From Mycolicibacterium thermoresistibile (GTDB lineage Bacteria > Actinomycetota > Actinomycetes > Mycobacteriales > Mycobacteriaceae): DNA of 64,000 bases. The DNA is taken from contig NZ_LT906483.1 of assembly GCF_900187065.1 (NCBI RefSeq), forward strand, positions 1,736,001 through 1,800,000, read 5' to 3'. The notes beneath the pieces were generated by a model. It ran no database searches. It was given only the letters and a program-made list of their open reading frames with translations, and was not told the DNA's origin. Each line of letters starts with the position of its first letter. Position 1 is the stretch's first letter. Made by a program: the position numbers and the translations under genes. Below, one piece after another: positions 42,888 to 53,657 of this stretch.

Positions 42888-44132
42888 GTGACTACTTCCG
42901 GTGGTGCTGCTGCCGAGGCGCTGCGAGGTCCCTTGCGAGGTGACGAGAAAACCGGCCGGCTGCGGGTGTTGATCCTGGGCAGCACCGGCTCGATCGGCAC
43001 CCAGGCGCTGGAGGTCATCGCCGCCAATCCGGACCGCTTCGAGGTGGTGGGGCTGGCGGCCGGCGGCGGGAATCCGGAGCTGCTGGCCCGCCAGCGCGCC
43101 GAGACCGGGGTGCGCAACATCGCCGTGGCCGATCCGGCGGCCGCCGACCGACTCGACGACGTGACGTTCGCCGGTCCGGACGCGGCCACCCGGCTGGTGC
43201 ACGCCGCGGCCGAGACCACCGGAGTGGACGTGGTGCTCAACGCGCTGGTCGGTGCGTTGGGCCTGGAACCCACGCTGGCGGCGCTGGACACCGGGGCCCG
43301 GCTCGCACTGGCCAACAAGGAGTCGCTGGTGGCAGGCGGTTCGCTGGTGCTCAAGGCCGCCGGGCCCGGGCAGATCGTCCCGGTGGACTCCGAACACTCG
43401 GCCATGGCGCAGTGCCTGCGCGGCGGCAGCCCCGACGAGGTCGCCCGGATCGTGCTCACCGCCTCCGGCGGGCCGTTCCGCGGCTGGACCGCCGAACAAC
43501 TCGAGACCGTCACCCCGGAACAGGCCGGCGCCCACCCGACCTGGTCCATGGGGCCGATGAACACCCTCAACTCGGCGTCACTGGTCAACAAGGGGCTCGA
43601 ACTCATCGAGACCCATCTGCTGTTCGGCATCGACTACGACCGCATCGACGTCGTCGTGCACCCGCAGTCGATCGTGCACTCGATGGTGACGTTCACCGAC
43701 GGCTCCACCCTGGCGCAGGCCAGCCCACCCGATATGAAACTGCCCATCGCACTGGCGCTGAGCTGGCCGGACCGGGTGCCCGGCGCGGCGCCGGCCTGCG
43801 ACTTCAGCACCGCCTCCACCTGGACGTTCGAACCCGTCGACAACGAGGTCTTCCCCGCCGTGGAACTGGCCCGGCAGGCCGGGGAGCGGGGCGGTTGCCT
43901 GACCGCGGTGTACAACGCCGCCAACGAGGAGGCCGCCGCGGCGTTCCTGGCCGGGCGGATCCGGTTCCCGGCGATCGTGCGGATCGTGGCCGAGGTGCTG
44001 CGCGCTGCCGACGCCTGGGCGGCCGAACCCGCTACCGTGGACGACGTACTCGAAGCGCAGCGCTGGGCCCGCACCGTGGCAAGACACGCGGTGGACCGGT
44101 CGCTCGACGGAAAAGGTCTGCTCACCACATGA
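42888..44132 (+). CDS. dxr: 1-deoxy-D-xylulose-5-phosphate reductoisomerase
   Basis: Second step of the MEP isoprenoid pathway; NADPH and divalent-metal dependent. The 414-residue product has the NADPH motif [25 protein letters not shown], the metal/substrate block [27 protein letters not shown]-type [24 protein letters not shown] and [11 protein letters not shown]. The start GTG 42888 leaves a short variable N-terminus like that of M. tuberculosis Dxr. The stop overlaps the rip1 start (ATGA). Confidence 0.97.
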   Translation: MTTSGGAAAEALRGPLRGDEKTGRLRVLILGSTGSIGTQALEVIAANPDRFEVVGLAAGGGNPELLARQRAETGVRNIAVADPAAADRLDDVTFAGPDAATRLVHAAAETTGVDVVLNALVGALGLEPTLAALDTGARLALANKESLVAGGSLVLKAAGPGQIVPVDSEHSAMAQCLRGGSPDEVARIVLTASGGPFRGWTAEQLETVTPEQAGAHPTWSMGPMNTLNSASLVNKGLELIETHLLFGIDYDRIDVVVHPQSIVHSMVTFTDGSTLAQASPPDMKLPIALALSWPDRVPGAAPACDFSTASTWTFEPVDNEVFPAVELARQAGERGGCLTAVYNAANEEAAAAFLAGRIRFPAIVRIVAEVLRAADAWAAEPATVDDVLEAQRWARTVARHAVDRSLDGKGLLTT

Positions 44133-45364
44133 TGTTTGCTATCGGCGTCGCACTGTTCGCGCTGGCCATCCTGGTGTCGGTGGCGTTGCACGAATGCGGT
44201 CACATGTGGGTGGCGCGGGCCACCGGGATGAAGGTGCGCCGTTACTTCGTCGGGTTCGGGCCGACCCTGTGGTCGACCCACCGGCCCAACCGGCTGGGAT
44301 CCACCGAATACGGGATCAAGGCGGTCCCGCTGGGCGGCTTCTGCGACATCGCCGGCATGACCGCGATCGACGAGTTGAAACCCGATGAGCAGCCGTACGC
44401 GATGTACCGGCAGAAGACCTGGAAACGGGTCGCGGTGCTGTTCGCCGGGCCGGGGATGAACTTCGTCATCGGGCTGGTGCTCATCTACGCCATCGCGGTG
44501 ATCTGGGGGCTGCCCACCCTGAATCCGCCGACGACCGCCGTCGTCGGCGAGACCTCTTGTGTGGCAGCCGAAGTCCGTCAAGGCGAGCTGAGCGAGTGCA
44601 GCGGACCCGGACCGGCCGCGCTGGCCGGCATCCAGCCCGGCGACGTGATCGTGAAGGTCGGCGACGCCGAGGTCGCCGACTTCACCGAGATGGCCACCGC
44701 GGTACGGCAACACCGCGGCCCCACCGAACTGACCGTGCAGCGCACCGTCGACGGCGTGACCACGGAGTTCACCACCGTCGTCGACGTCACGCCCACACAG
44801 CGGTTCACCGCCGGCGAGGACGGCGAGCCGGTTCCCGCCGAGGTGGGCGCCATCGGTGTCACCGCCGCACAGTTCGGCCCCACCCAGTACAACGTGCTGT
44901 CCGCGGTGCCGGCCACCTTCACGTTCACCGGCGAGCTGGCCGTCGAACTGGGCAAGGCGCTGGCGAAGATCCCGACCAAGGTCGGCGCGCTGGTGGCGTC
45001 GATCACCGGTGACGAACGCGATCCGGAGACCCCGATCAGCGTGGTGGGCGCCAGCATCATCGGCGGCGACACCGTCAACCACGGGCTGTGGGTGGCGTTC
45101 TGGTTCTTCCTGGCCCAGCTCAACTTCGTGCTCGGCGCGATCAACCTGGTCCCGCTGCTGCCGTTCGACGGCGGGCACATCGCGATCGCCACCTACGAGA
45201 AGATCCGCAACATGATCCGCTCGGCCCGCGGCCTGACCGCGGCGGCGCCGGTCAACTATCTCAAGCTGATGCCCGCGACGTACGTAATCTTGGTGGTGGT
45301 GGCCGGCTACATGCTGCTGACCGTCACCGCCGACCTGGTCAATCCGATCAGGTTGTTCCAATAG
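44129..45364 (+). CDS. rip1: Site-2 intramembrane metalloprotease Rip1
   Basis: Membrane protease that cleaves anti-sigma factors within the membrane and so controls stress and lipid genes in mycobacteria. The 411-residue product has HExxH (His21, Glu22, His25) in the first transmembrane helix, a central PDZ-type domain ([19 protein letters not shown]), and the third zinc ligand region [13 protein letters not shown] in a late helix. ATG 44129 overlaps the dxr stop. The dxr-rip1-ispG order equals Rv2870c-Rv2868c. Confidence 0.96.
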   Translation: MMFAIGVALFALAILVSVALHECGHMWVARATGMKVRRYFVGFGPTLWSTHRPNRLGSTEYGIKAVPLGGFCDIAGMTAIDELKPDEQPYAMYRQKTWKRVAVLFAGPGMNFVIGLVLIYAIAVIWGLPTLNPPTTAVVGETSCVAAEVRQGELSECSGPGPAALAGIQPGDVIVKVGDAEVADFTEMATAVRQHRGPTELTVQRTVDGVTTEFTTVVDVTPTQRFTAGEDGEPVPAEVGAIGVTAAQFGPTQYNVLSAVPATFTFTGELAVELGKALAKIPTKVGALVASITGDERDPETPISVVGASIIGGDTVNHGLWVAFWFFLAQLNFVLGAINLVPLLPFDGGHIAIATYEKIRNMIRSARGLTAAAPVNYLKLMPATYVILVVVAGYMLLTVTADLVNPIRLFQ

Positions 45365-45371
45365 GAGAGAA

Positions 45372-46556
45372 ATGACTTCGATCGGCCTGGGGATGCCCGC
45401 AGTCGGGTCCGGGGGACCCGCGCCGGTGCTGGCACCCCGTCGGAAGACCCGGCAGTTGATGGTCTGCGACGTCGGCGTGGGCAGTGATCACCCGATCTCG
45501 GTGCAGTCGATGTGCACCACCAAGACCCACGACGTGAACGCGACCCTGCAGCAGATCGCCGAACTCACCGCCGCCGGCTGCGACATCGTCCGGGTGGCCT
45601 GCCCCCGGCAGGAGGACGCCGACGCCCTGCCCGCGATCGCCGCGAAGTCCAAGATCCCGGTGATCGCCGACATCCACTTCCAGCCCAAGTACATCTTCGC
45701 CGCGATCGACGCCGGTTGCGCGGCGGTGCGGGTCAACCCGGGCAACATCAAGGAGTTCGACGGCCGAGTCAAGGAGGTCGCCAAGGCCGCCGGGGACGCC
45801 GGCATCCCGATCCGCATCGGGGTGAACGCCGGATCGCTGGACAAGCGGTTCATGCAGAAGTACGGCAAGGCCACCCCGGAGGCGCTGGTCGAATCGGCGC
45901 TGTGGGAGGCGTCGCTGTTCGAGGAGCACGGCTTCGGCGACATCAAGATCAGCGTCAAGCACAGCGATCCCGTGGTGATGGTGCAGGCCTACGAGATGCT
46001 CGCCGAACAGTGCGACTATCCGCTGCACCTCGGCGTCACCGAGGCCGGGCCGGCGTTCCAGGGCACCATCAAGTCCGCGGTCGCATTCGGCGCGCTGCTG
46101 AGCAGGGGCATCGGGGACACCATCCGGGTGTCGCTGTCGGCGCCACCGGTGGAGGAGGTCAAGGTCGGCGTCCAGATCCTGGAGTCGCTGAACCTGCGGC
46201 CGCGCGGCCTGGAGATCGTGTCCTGCCCGTCCTGCGGGCGCGCCCAGGTCGATGTGTACACGCTGGCCAACGAGGTCACCGCGGGGCTGGAGGGCCTCGA
46301 CGTCCCGCTGCGGGTCGCGGTGATGGGGTGCGTGGTGAACGGCCCGGGCGAGGCCCGCGAGGCCGACCTCGGGGTGGCCTCCGGCAACGGCAAGGGACAG
46401 ATCTTCGTCAAGGGCGAGGTCATCAAGACCGTGCCGGAATCGCAGATCGTGGAGACCCTCATCGAGGAGGCGATGCGGATCGCCGCCGAGATGGGCTCCG
46501 GAGACGGGGAGTCCGGGCCAGAGTCCAGCGGTTCTCCGATTGTCACCGTAAGCTGA
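45372..46556 (+). CDS. ispG: 4-hydroxy-3-methylbut-2-enyl diphosphate synthase
   Basis: MEP-pathway iron-sulfur enzyme (GcpE) converting the cyclic diphosphate intermediate to HMBPP. The 394-residue product has a TIM barrel ([33 protein letters not shown]) and a C-terminal cluster domain with ligands Cys285, Cys288 and Cys320 and Glu327 ([16 protein letters not shown]). ATG 45372 follows GGAGAG, 7 nt after rip1. Confidence 0.97.
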   Translation: MTSIGLGMPAVGSGGPAPVLAPRRKTRQLMVCDVGVGSDHPISVQSMCTTKTHDVNATLQQIAELTAAGCDIVRVACPRQEDADALPAIAAKSKIPVIADIHFQPKYIFAAIDAGCAAVRVNPGNIKEFDGRVKEVAKAAGDAGIPIRIGVNAGSLDKRFMQKYGKATPEALVESALWEASLFEEHGFGDIKISVKHSDPVVMVQAYEMLAEQCDYPLHLGVTEAGPAFQGTIKSAVAFGALLSRGIGDTIRVSLSAPPVEEVKVGVQILESLNLRPRGLEIVSCPSCGRAQVDVYTLANEVTAGLEGLDVPLRVAVMGCVVNGPGEAREADLGVASGNGKGQIFVKGEVIKTVPESQIVETLIEEAMRIAAEMGSGDGESGPESSGSPIVTVS

Positions 46557-46645
46557 ACATGACCCTGTGAGCGGGATCACGGTCGCGGGTCCGGCCGGCC
46601 GGCGGCAAGCCCCGGCCGTGTGCAGCCCGAGATCCCCCAGCAACC

Positions 46646-46663
46646 GGGAACCTCGCGGTTCCC
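46646..46663 (+). other. Hairpin just before the GNAT gene
   Basis: GGGAACC-TCGC-GGTTCCC forms a 7-bp stem with a 4-nt loop, 14 nt before the ATG at 46678 and next to its GAAGGAAG ribosome binding site. It could affect translation or mark the end of the ispG transcript, but there is no U-tract. Confidence 0.4.
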
Positions 46664-46677
46664 CGAAGGAAGTGGCC

Positions 46678-47532
46678 ATGTCGGCTCCGCCGGTGTTTCG
46701 TCTCGCCGACGAGCGGCGTGTTTCGCTGGTGCGTGACCCGGTCGCGGTGCGTGCCGTGCTCGACGAGGACCCGGTCGCGTCGTGCATGGTGGCCGCCCGG
46801 GTGGCCGAGCACGGCGTCGATCCCGCCGCGATCGGCGGCGAGTTGTGGACCCGACGCCGGGTCGATGAGGCGTTGTGCTTCGCCGGGGCCAACCTCATTC
46901 CGCTGCGTGGCCGGCTCGACGATCTGCACGCCTTCGCCGACAAGGCCGTGGGGCAGCCGCGGCGCTGCTCCTCACTGGTCGGCCGGGCCGAACTGGTGCT
47001 GCCGATGTGGCAGCGCCTGGAATCCGGCTGGGGGCCGGCCCGCGACGTCCGCGACGAGCAACCGCTGATGGCGCTGAGCACCGAGCCGTGTTGCCCGATC
47101 GACCCGGCGGTGCGGCCGGTGCGAATGGAGGAGCTCGACGCCTACCTGGTGGCCGCCATCGACATGTTCATCGGGGAGGTGGGCATCGACCCCCGCCTCG
47201 GTGACGGCGGCCGCGGATACCGGCGGCGGGTCGCCGGGCTGATCGCCGCCGGGCGGGCCTGGGCCAGGTTCGAACGCGGTGAGGTGGTGTTCAAGGCCGA
47301 GGTCGGTTCGCAGTCCCCGGCGGTCGGCCAGATCCAGGGGGTCTGGGTTCATCCGGACTGGCGTGGCCGTGGGCTGGGCTCCGCCGGGACCGCGACGCTG
47401 GCGTCCGCGGTGGTGCGCGGCGGCCGCATCGCCAGCCTGTATGTCAACAGCTTCAACACCGTCGCCCGCGCCACCTACGCGCGGGTCGGTTTCCAGACGG
47501 TCGGCACGTTCGCCACCGTGCTGCTGGATTGA
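46678..47532 (+). CDS. GNAT-family acetyltransferase (Rv2867c type)
   Basis: A 284-residue acetyl-CoA-dependent transferase. An N-terminal mycobacterial domain (VFRLADERRVSLVRDPVAVRAVLDEDP, CSSLVGRAELVLPMW) precedes a GNAT domain with the acetyl-CoA loop VHPDWRGRGLGSAG and the late strand YVNSFNTVARATYARVGFQ. It has the same length as Rv2867c. ATG 46678 is chosen with GAAGGAAGT upstream, rather than the earlier in-frame start at 46567. Substrate unknown. Confidence 0.9.
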   Translation: MSAPPVFRLADERRVSLVRDPVAVRAVLDEDPVASCMVAARVAEHGVDPAAIGGELWTRRRVDEALCFAGANLIPLRGRLDDLHAFADKAVGQPRRCSSLVGRAELVLPMWQRLESGWGPARDVRDEQPLMALSTEPCCPIDPAVRPVRMEELDAYLVAAIDMFIGEVGIDPRLGDGGRGYRRRVAGLIAAGRAWARFERGEVVFKAEVGSQSPAVGQIQGVWVHPDWRGRGLGSAGTATLASAVVRGGRIASLYVNSFNTVARATYARVGFQTVGTFATVLLD

Positions 47533-47599
47533 CGAGATTGATCCGCCCCGGTTTCGCCGGGGACACCCCTGCGGCCGGCAGACGTTCTAGGCTGGCGTC

Positions 47600-48262
47600 G
47601 TGACCGATCAGGATCAGCGGGTGGACCGTCGCGAGATCGCCGACGCGCTGGTGCGGGCCCTGGACCGCCGCCACGAAATCCTCGATGCCATCGTCGATTC
47701 CGACGACACCGCCAGTGCGCTCGGCAAGATCCGTGCGATGCTGGACACGTCGCAGGCCGCCGCCGAAGCGGTGCTGCGGCTCTCCTTCGACCGGTTGACC
47801 CGGGAGTCTCGCCGCCAGATCGCGCGTGAGCTCGACGATCTGAACTCCCAACTCAGCTTCGTACTGGGGGAGCGCCCGGACTCCTCCGGGGACAATCTGG
47901 CGTTGCGGCCGTTCCGGCCCGACCGCGACCGCGAGCTGTTCGCCGCGCGCACCTCGGATGTCGGTGCGGCCGGGGACGGTTCCGGCGCCCCGGCCGGCGA
48001 CCTGGACGACGAGATCCGCGCCGCGAATCAGCGGATGGAGGCCGAGGAAGCGGTGTGGCTGGTGGCCGAGGTCGGATCGCAACCGGTGGGCATGGTGTTC
48101 GGTGAGCTCACCAGCGGTGAGGTCAACGTCCGGATCTGGATCCACCCCGAGCACCGCAAGAAGGGCTACGGCACCGCCGCCCTGCGCAAATCGCGCAGCG
48201 AGATGGCCGCCTATTTCCCGGCCGTCCCGCTGGTCGTCCGCGCTCCCGCCGCCCGCGGGTAG
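47600..48262 (+). CDS. GNAT-type protein with GyrA-like helical N-terminus
   Basis: A 220-residue protein. Residues about 10-90 form a helical region (ALGKIRAMLDTSQAAAEAVL, SFDRLTRESRRQIARELDDL) that resembles the segment of DNA gyrase subunit A where an LDMQLRRL-type helix is followed by an EL-rich one. Residues about 100-215 look like a GNAT fold, with VRIWIHPEHRKKGYGTAAL as the acetyl-CoA loop, but the last strands are short (ends LVVRAPAARG). GTG 47600 is the start. Whether it acetylates anything is unknown. Confidence 0.72.
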   Translation: MTDQDQRVDRREIADALVRALDRRHEILDAIVDSDDTASALGKIRAMLDTSQAAAEAVLRLSFDRLTRESRRQIARELDDLNSQLSFVLGERPDSSGDNLALRPFRPDRDRELFAARTSDVGAAGDGSGAPAGDLDDEIRAANQRMEAEEAVWLVAEVGSQPVGMVFGELTSGEVNVRIWIHPEHRKKGYGTAALRKSRSEMAAYFPAVPLVVRAPAARG

Positions 48263-48354
48263 CCCGGAGGTCACCCGCCCGGCGCGGATCCGTCACAGAT
48301 CGGCATCGGTGCGCCTCCCGGCGATCAGCCGTCACACCCATAACAATTGCCTCA

Positions 48355-50178
48355 ATGGCAACATCGACCTCGAAAGTCTCATGGGCCACTCGGGTGCTCG
48401 CCGTGCTCGGCGCGGTCGGCACCGCCGTCGCGCTCAGTTCCTGCACCCCCCGGCCCGACGGTCCGGAGCTCGCGGCCGAACGGTTCTTCGCCGCGCTCGC
48501 CGAAGGTGACACCGGCGCGGCCGCCGACCTCAGCGACCGCCCGGACCTGGCCCGACAGGGGCTCAACGCGGCGTGGGCCGGTCTGCAGGCCGAGGGGCTG
48601 GACGCGCAGGTCGTCGGCTCCCGATACAGCGAGGACACCGGCGCCGTCAGCTACCGCTACACCTGGAAGCTGCCCAAGAACCGGACCTGGACCTACGACG
48701 GGCACCTCAACATGGTCCGCAACAACGGACAGTGGCAGGTGCGGTGGACGGCCACCAACCTGCACCCTCGGCTCGGCGAGAACCAGACGTTCGCGCTGCG
48801 CGCCGACCCGCCGCCCCGGGCCTCGGTGCACGAGCGCACCGGGACCAGCGTGCTGCGGCCGGGATTCCGCTACCACTACGCGCTGGACGCCCGCGCCGCC
48901 GGTGCACAGCTGATGACCACCGCCCACGCCGTCGTCGACGCGCTGCGGCCGTTCAACGACACCCTGGATCCGCAACGACTCGCCGAACAGGCCAGCGCGC
49001 AACGCGGCCCGATGAGTCTGATCACCCTGCGCCAGGCCGACCACGATCCGGTGGCCGCCGCGATCGGGGCCCTTCCCGGCGTGGTGATCACACCGCATCC
49101 GGATCTGGTGCCCACCGACGAGCGGTTCGCTCCGGCGCTGCTCAGCCGGGTCAAACAGGCGGTGTTCGACGACATCGACGGCACCGCGGGCTGGCGGGTG
49201 GTCACCGTCAACCAGAACGGCGTCGAGGTCGACATCCTGCACGAGGTGCCCGGCGAACCGGCGCCGGCGGTGACACTCACCCTCGACCGCCGGGTCCAGG
49301 AAGCCGCACAGGGTGCCGTGGACACCACCGGCAAACAGGCGATGATCGTCGCGATCCGGCCGTCGACGGGGGAGATCCTCGCCGTCGCTCAGAACGCCGC
49401 CGCCGACGCCGAGGGTCTGCTCGCCACCACCGGGCTGTTCCCGCCCGGCTCGACGTTCAAGATCGTCACCGCCGGCGCGGCGCTCGACCGGGACATGGCC
49501 ACCCCCAACACCCTGTTGCCCTGCCCCGGCCACATGGACATCGGCCACCGGCGGGTGCCCAACTACGGCGGATTCGATCTGGGCACCGTGCCGCTGTCCC
49601 GGGCGTTCGCCAGTTCGTGCAACACCACCTTCGCCGAACTGGCCAGCCGGATGCCGCCGCGCGGACTGTCCACCGCCGCCGCCCAGTACGGGCTCGGCCC
49701 CGAATACTCGATCTCCGGGCTGCCCGCGGTGACCGGATCGGTGCCACCCACGGTCATCCTGGCCGAGCGCACCGAGGACGGCTTCGGGCAGGGCAAGGTG
49801 CTGGCCAGCCCGTTCGGGATGGCCATGGTCGCCGCGACCGTCGCCGCCGGCAAACCCCCGGTGCCGAGGCTGATCGACGGCCGGCTCACCGAGATCAACG
49901 GCGAGATCCCGCCCATCTCACCGGAGATGGTGGAGGGGCTGCGCCCGATGATGCGGCTGGTGGTGACCAACGGCACCGCCGAACACCTGCAGGGCGCAGG
50001 CGACGTGCGCGGCAAGACCGGTGAGGCGGAGTTCGCCGGCGGTTCGCACTCCTGGTTCGCCGGCTACCGCGGTGACCTGGCGTTCGCCGCGCTGATCGTC
50101 GGTGGTGGCAGCTCGGAGTACGCGGTGCGGATGACCAAGATGATGCTCGACGCACTGCCTCCGGACTACCTGGCGTGA
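48355..50178 (+). CDS. Penicillin-binding lipoprotein (PBP-lipo, Rv2864c type)
   Basis: A 607-residue D,D-transpeptidase anchored as a lipoprotein. The signal and lipobox ALSSC place the lipidated Cys30. An NTF2-like MecA N-terminal domain (about 35-150) and a PBP dimerisation domain precede the transpeptidase. Active-site motifs are Ser366-T-F-Lys369, S421-C-N423 and Lys554-T-G. TAACAATT just before the ATG may be a -10 for a nearly leaderless transcript. Role in peptidoglycan crosslinking is inferred from the family. Confidence 0.94.
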   Translation: MATSTSKVSWATRVLAVLGAVGTAVALSSCTPRPDGPELAAERFFAALAEGDTGAAADLSDRPDLARQGLNAAWAGLQAEGLDAQVVGSRYSEDTGAVSYRYTWKLPKNRTWTYDGHLNMVRNNGQWQVRWTATNLHPRLGENQTFALRADPPPRASVHERTGTSVLRPGFRYHYALDARAAGAQLMTTAHAVVDALRPFNDTLDPQRLAEQASAQRGPMSLITLRQADHDPVAAAIGALPGVVITPHPDLVPTDERFAPALLSRVKQAVFDDIDGTAGWRVVTVNQNGVEVDILHEVPGEPAPAVTLTLDRRVQEAAQGAVDTTGKQAMIVAIRPSTGEILAVAQNAAADAEGLLATTGLFPPGSTFKIVTAGAALDRDMATPNTLLPCPGHMDIGHRRVPNYGGFDLGTVPLSRAFASSCNTTFAELASRMPPRGLSTAAAQYGLGPEYSISGLPAVTGSVPPTVILAERTEDGFGQGKVLASPFGMAMVAATVAAGKPPVPRLIDGRLTEINGEIPPISPEMVEGLRPMMRLVVTNGTAEHLQGAGDVRGKTGEAEFAGGSHSWFAGYRGDLAFAALIVGGGSSEYAVRMTKMMLDALPPDYLA

Positions 50179-50789
50179 GTAGCCTGTCGGCTATGGCGGG
50201 TATCGAACCCACCGCCGAGCCGGCGGAACTGCGGATCTCCGACGCGGACCGCAATGGCACGCTGCGTCGGTTGCACAACGCTGTCGCGTTGGGCCTGATC
50301 GACATCGAGGAGTTCGAGGAACGCTCGGCCGCGGTGTCGCAGGCGCGGCTGCGGTCGGACCTCGACGCGTTGGTGGGCGATCTGCCCGGTCCGGGCGCGA
50401 TCGTCACCACCGCCACCGACCGCGTGGAGCTGCGCGGCATCCTGGGCTCCCTGAAGCGGCAGGGCGAGTGGATCGTGCCGACCCGGCTGGCGCTGGTGCG
50501 CCGGTTCGGATCGGTCGACCTCGACCTCACCCGCGCCCGGTTCGCCGGGCCGATCGTGGTGGTCGAACTCGACATGAAGTTCGGTTCGGTCGACGTGCGG
50601 CTGCCCGACGGGGCCAGCGCGTCCATCGACGATGTCGAGGTGATCGTCGGCAGCGCCCGGGACCACCGCCGCGACGCACCCGCCGAGGGGCGTCCGCACG
50701 TGGTGTTCACCGGCAAGGTCGTGTGGGGGTCGGTGGACATCCGCGGGCCGCGGCGCAAGGGCGTGTTCAGCCGCTTCGACCGCCGCTGA
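50175..50789 (+). CDS. DUF1707 domain protein
   Basis: A 204-residue protein. The N-terminal DUF1707 module RISDADRNGTLRRLHNAVALGLIDIEEFEERSAA resembles SHOCT-type helices, and the C-terminal part is a beta-rich domain with repeated FGSVD strands (RRFGSVDLDLTRARF, KFGSVDVRLPDG, VVWGSVDIRGP). GTG 50175 overlaps the PBP stop by 4 nt, implying coupling; ATG 50193 is an alternative. Function unknown; such proteins are often cell-envelope associated. Confidence 0.8.
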   Translation: MSSLSAMAGIEPTAEPAELRISDADRNGTLRRLHNAVALGLIDIEEFEERSAAVSQARLRSDLDALVGDLPGPGAIVTTATDRVELRGILGSLKRQGEWIVPTRLALVRRFGSVDLDLTRARFAGPIVVVELDMKFGSVDVRLPDGASASIDDVEVIVGSARDHRRDAPAEGRPHVVFTGKVVWGSVDIRGPRRKGVFSRFDRR

Positions 50790-50806
50790 CGGCTGACCGC
50801 GGCCGG

Positions 50807-51214
50807 TCAGCGGGGATCCAGCACGGCGAAGCTCAGCGTCGACCGCGCCGCCAGCCGGTCCCGGCCGACATCGGTCACGTCGACCGAGGTGACGATCAAC
50901 CGCCTGCCGGCCCGCAGGATGGTGGCCTCCGCACGCGCCGGGCCGACCACCACCGGGGCCAGGAAGTGCACGGTCATGTCGGCGGTGGTGACGTCCTGAC
51001 CGGGGCCGACGTGCCGGCCGGCCAACCGGCCCGCCGCGATGTCGATCAACGTGGCCAGCAGACCGCCCTGCAGCGCACCCCGGACGTTGGTCAGATCCGG
51101 CCGGTTGTCCATCTCCATGACCAACCGCTCGTCGTCCTCCACCAGGTCGCGGTAGCCGAGTTGGTTCAGGATGTGCACCCCGTCGCCGGTCGCCGCGGGC
51201 GGCTCGCTAAGCAT
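50807..51214 (-). CDS. PaaI-type hot-dog thioesterase
   Basis: A 135-residue single hot-dog protein. The PaaI pattern NVRGALQGGLLATLIDIAAGRLA is followed by TTADMTVHFLAPVVVGPARAEATILRAGRRLIVTSVDV. It is predicted to hydrolyse a small acyl-CoA, with substrate unknown. It is convergent with the DUF1707 gene and divergent from mapB. The start is ATG 51214. Confidence 0.85.
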   Translation of the reverse strand: MLSEPPAATGDGVHILNQLGYRDLVEDDERLVMEMDNRPDLTNVRGALQGGLLATLIDIAAGRLAGRHVGPGQDVTTADMTVHFLAPVVVGPARAEATILRAGRRLIVTSVDVTDVGRDRLAARSTLSFAVLDPR

Positions 51215-51266
51215 GAAGACAGGCTAACATTCCCGCTCTCCGGAAAAGAGATCGGTGTTCTCCGAC

Positions 51267-51272
51267 TACCCT
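51267..51272 (+). promoter_or_regulatory. Possible -10 element for leaderless mapB transcript
   Basis: TACCCT fits TANNNT and ends 7 nt before the ATG at 51280, the spacing expected when transcription starts on the A of the start codon. No Shine-Dalgarno sequence is present, which agrees with a leaderless mRNA. Confidence 0.35.
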
Positions 51273-51279
51273 TGGAACC

Positions 51280-52137
51280 ATGTCCGTTCGCACCGCGCTT
51301 CGCCCCGGCGTCATCTCACCGACGCGGCCCGTCCCCAAGTCGATCGAACGTCCGGAGTACGTGTGGAAACCCACCGCGAACGAGGGCAACGAGCCGTGGG
51401 TGCAGACGCCCGAGGTGATCGACAAGATGCGGATCGCCGGGCGGATCGCCGCGGGCGCACTCGCCGAGGCCGGAAAGGCCGTCGAACCCGGCGTGACCAC
51501 CGACGAACTCGACCGGATCGTCCACGAGTACCTGATCGACCACGGCGCGTACCCGTCCACACTCGGCTACAAGGGCTTCCCGAAGTCGTGCTGCACCTCG
51601 CTCAACGAGGTGATCTGCCACGGTATCCCGGACTCCACCGTCATCGAGGACGGCGACATCGTCAACATCGACGTCACCGCCTACATCCACGGTGTGCACG
51701 GCGACACCAACGCCACCTTCCTGGCCGGTGACGTCTCCGAGGAGCATCGGCTGCTGGTGGAGCGCACCCGCGAGGCGATGATGCGGGCGATCAAGGCGGT
51801 CAAGCCCGGCCGCGCGCTGTCGGTCGTCGGCCGCGTCATCGAGTCGTACGCGAACCGGTTCGGCTACAACGTCGTCCGCGACTTCACCGGCCACGGCATC
51901 GGCACCACGTTCCACAACGGCCTGGTGGTGCTGCACTACGACGAACCGTCGGTCACCACCGTGATGGAACCCGGCATGACCTTCACCATCGAGCCGATGA
52001 TCAACCTCGGATCGCTGGAGTACGAGATCTGGGACGACGGCTGGACCGTCGTCACCAAGGACCGCAAGTGGACCGCGCAGTTCGAGCACACGCTGGTGGT
52101 GACCGAGGACGGCGCCGAGATCCTGACCCAGCTGTGA
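51280..52137 (+). CDS. mapB: Methionine aminopeptidase, type Ic (MapB)
   Basis: Removes the initiator methionine from nascent proteins. The 285-residue product has the same length as M. tuberculosis MapB (Rv2861c). It has the N-terminal linker extension ([17 protein letters not shown]) that docks on the ribosome in type Ic enzymes. The five metal ligands are Asp131, Asp142, His205, Glu238 and Glu269, with His114 in the pocket. The start is ATG 51280. Confidence 0.95.
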   Translation: MSVRTALRPGVISPTRPVPKSIERPEYVWKPTANEGNEPWVQTPEVIDKMRIAGRIAAGALAEAGKAVEPGVTTDELDRIVHEYLIDHGAYPSTLGYKGFPKSCCTSLNEVICHGIPDSTVIEDGDIVNIDVTAYIHGVHGDTNATFLAGDVSEEHRLLVERTREAMMRAIKAVKPGRALSVVGRVIESYANRFGYNVVRDFTGHGIGTTFHNGLVVLHYDEPSVTTVMEPGMTFTIEPMINLGSLEYEIWDDGWTVVTKDRKWTAQFEHTLVVTEDGAEILTQL

Positions 52138-52156
52138 CACCGGATTCGCCCGCGAC

Positions 52157-53644
52157 ATGACCGGGGGCGCCCTGCTGGTCGCCGGCACGACATCGGACGC
52201 CGGGAAGTCGGTGCTCGTCGCCGGGCTGTGCCGGTTGTTGGCGCGCAAGGGGATTCGCGTCGCCCCGTTCAAGGCGCAGAACATGTCCAACAACTCGGCG
52301 GTGACCGTGGAGGGTGGCGAGATCGGCCGCGCCCAGGCGATGCAGGCGCGCGCCGCCGGGCTGGAGCCCAGCGTGCGATTCAACCCGATCCTGCTCAAAC
52401 CCGGCGGGGACCGCACCTCGCAGCTGGTGGTGCGCGGAGAAGTCAGCGGATCGGTGGCGGCCGGGGACTACATCCGGCACCGCGACCGGCTCCGCGCCGT
52501 CGTCGCCGAGGAATTGACCGCGCTGCGAACCGAATTCGACGTGGTGCTGTGCGAGGGTGCCGGGTCGCCCGCCGAGATCAACCTGCGCGCCACCGATCTG
52601 GCCAACCTGGGCCTGGCCCGCGCCGCCGATCTGCCGATCGTGCTGATCGGCGACATCGACCGCGGCGGGCTGCTGGCCCACTTCTTCGGCACGGTGGCCG
52701 TTCTGGAACCCGCCGACCAGCGGCTGATCGCCGGATTCGTGGTCAACAAGTTCCGCGGCGACCCGGCGCTGCTCACCCCGGGACTCGACGAACTGCACCG
52801 GCGCACCGGCCGGCCCACCTACGGGATCATCCCGTTCTCCGACGATCTGTGGCTCGACGCCGAGGACTCGGTGTCGGTGGTGTCCGGGCGGGTGGTCGGC
52901 ACACCGCAGCCGCCACGCGGTGAGCAGAGCCTGACCGTCGCCGCGGTCCGGCTGCCGCGCATCTCCAACTCCACCGATGTCGAGGCACTGGCCTGTGAAC
53001 CGGGGGTGGTGGTGCGCTGGGTCGCCGATCCGACCGAACTCACCGACGCCGACGCGGTGGTGCTGCCGGGCAGCAAAGCGACGGTGGCGGATCTGACCTG
53101 GCTGCGGGACCGCGGGTTGGCCGACGCGATCGTCGCGCACGCCGCGGCGGGCCGGGCGGTGCTGGGCGTCTGCGGCGGTTTCCAGATGCTGTGCCGGCGC
53201 ATCGACGACCGCGTCGAATCCGGCGTCGGCCGGGTCGACGGTCTCGGCCTGCTCGACGCCGACATCGAGTTCGCCGCCGACAAGACCCTGCGCCGCTGGG
53301 AGCGGCCCCTGCGCGGCTACGAGATCCACCACGGGCAGGTGACCCGGTCCGCCGCCGACGACTGGCACGGTGTCGGGTTGCGGCGTGGCGCGGTGTGCGG
53401 CACCCACTGGCACGGCCTGCTCGACAACGACGAGCTCCGCCGGCAATGGCTGTCCGAGGCAGCGGTCGCCGCCGGACGGCACGGGTTCGTCGTCGCCGAC
53501 GACATCGACGTCGGCGCGCGCCGGGACCGTCAGCTGGATCAGATCGCCGATCTGCTCACCGCCCATCTGGACCTCGACGCGCTGTTCGCTCTGCTCGAGG
53601 ACGGTCCGCCGCCGCGACCCGTGCTGCGCACCGACGTGATCTGA
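52157..53644 (+). CDS. cobQ: Cobyric acid synthase
   Basis: Amidates four side chains of adenosylcobyrinic acid a,c-diamide in B12 synthesis using glutamine and ATP. The 495-residue product has an N-terminal dethiobiotin-synthetase-like ATPase domain ([42 protein letters not shown]) and a C-terminal glutamine amidotransferase domain with Cys339 (GVCGGFQ) and His417 (CGTHWHG). The start is ATG 52157, 19 nt after mapB. A chelatase gene of the Rv2850c type, itself close to cob genes in M. tuberculosis, begins at 63704. Confidence 0.95.
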   Translation: MTGGALLVAGTTSDAGKSVLVAGLCRLLARKGIRVAPFKAQNMSNNSAVTVEGGEIGRAQAMQARAAGLEPSVRFNPILLKPGGDRTSQLVVRGEVSGSVAAGDYIRHRDRLRAVVAEELTALRTEFDVVLCEGAGSPAEINLRATDLANLGLARAADLPIVLIGDIDRGGLLAHFFGTVAVLEPADQRLIAGFVVNKFRGDPALLTPGLDELHRRTGRPTYGIIPFSDDLWLDAEDSVSVVSGRVVGTPQPPRGEQSLTVAAVRLPRISNSTDVEALACEPGVVVRWVADPTELTDADAVVLPGSKATVADLTWLRDRGLADAIVAHAAAGRAVLGVCGGFQMLCRRIDDRVESGVGRVDGLGLLDADIEFAADKTLRRWERPLRGYEIHHGQVTRSAADDWHGVGLRRGAVCGTHWHGLLDNDELRRQWLSEAAVAAGRHGFVVADDIDVGARRDRQLDQIADLLTAHLDLDALFALLEDGPPPRPVLRTDVI

Positions 53645-53657
53645 GTAGGCTGCTGGC

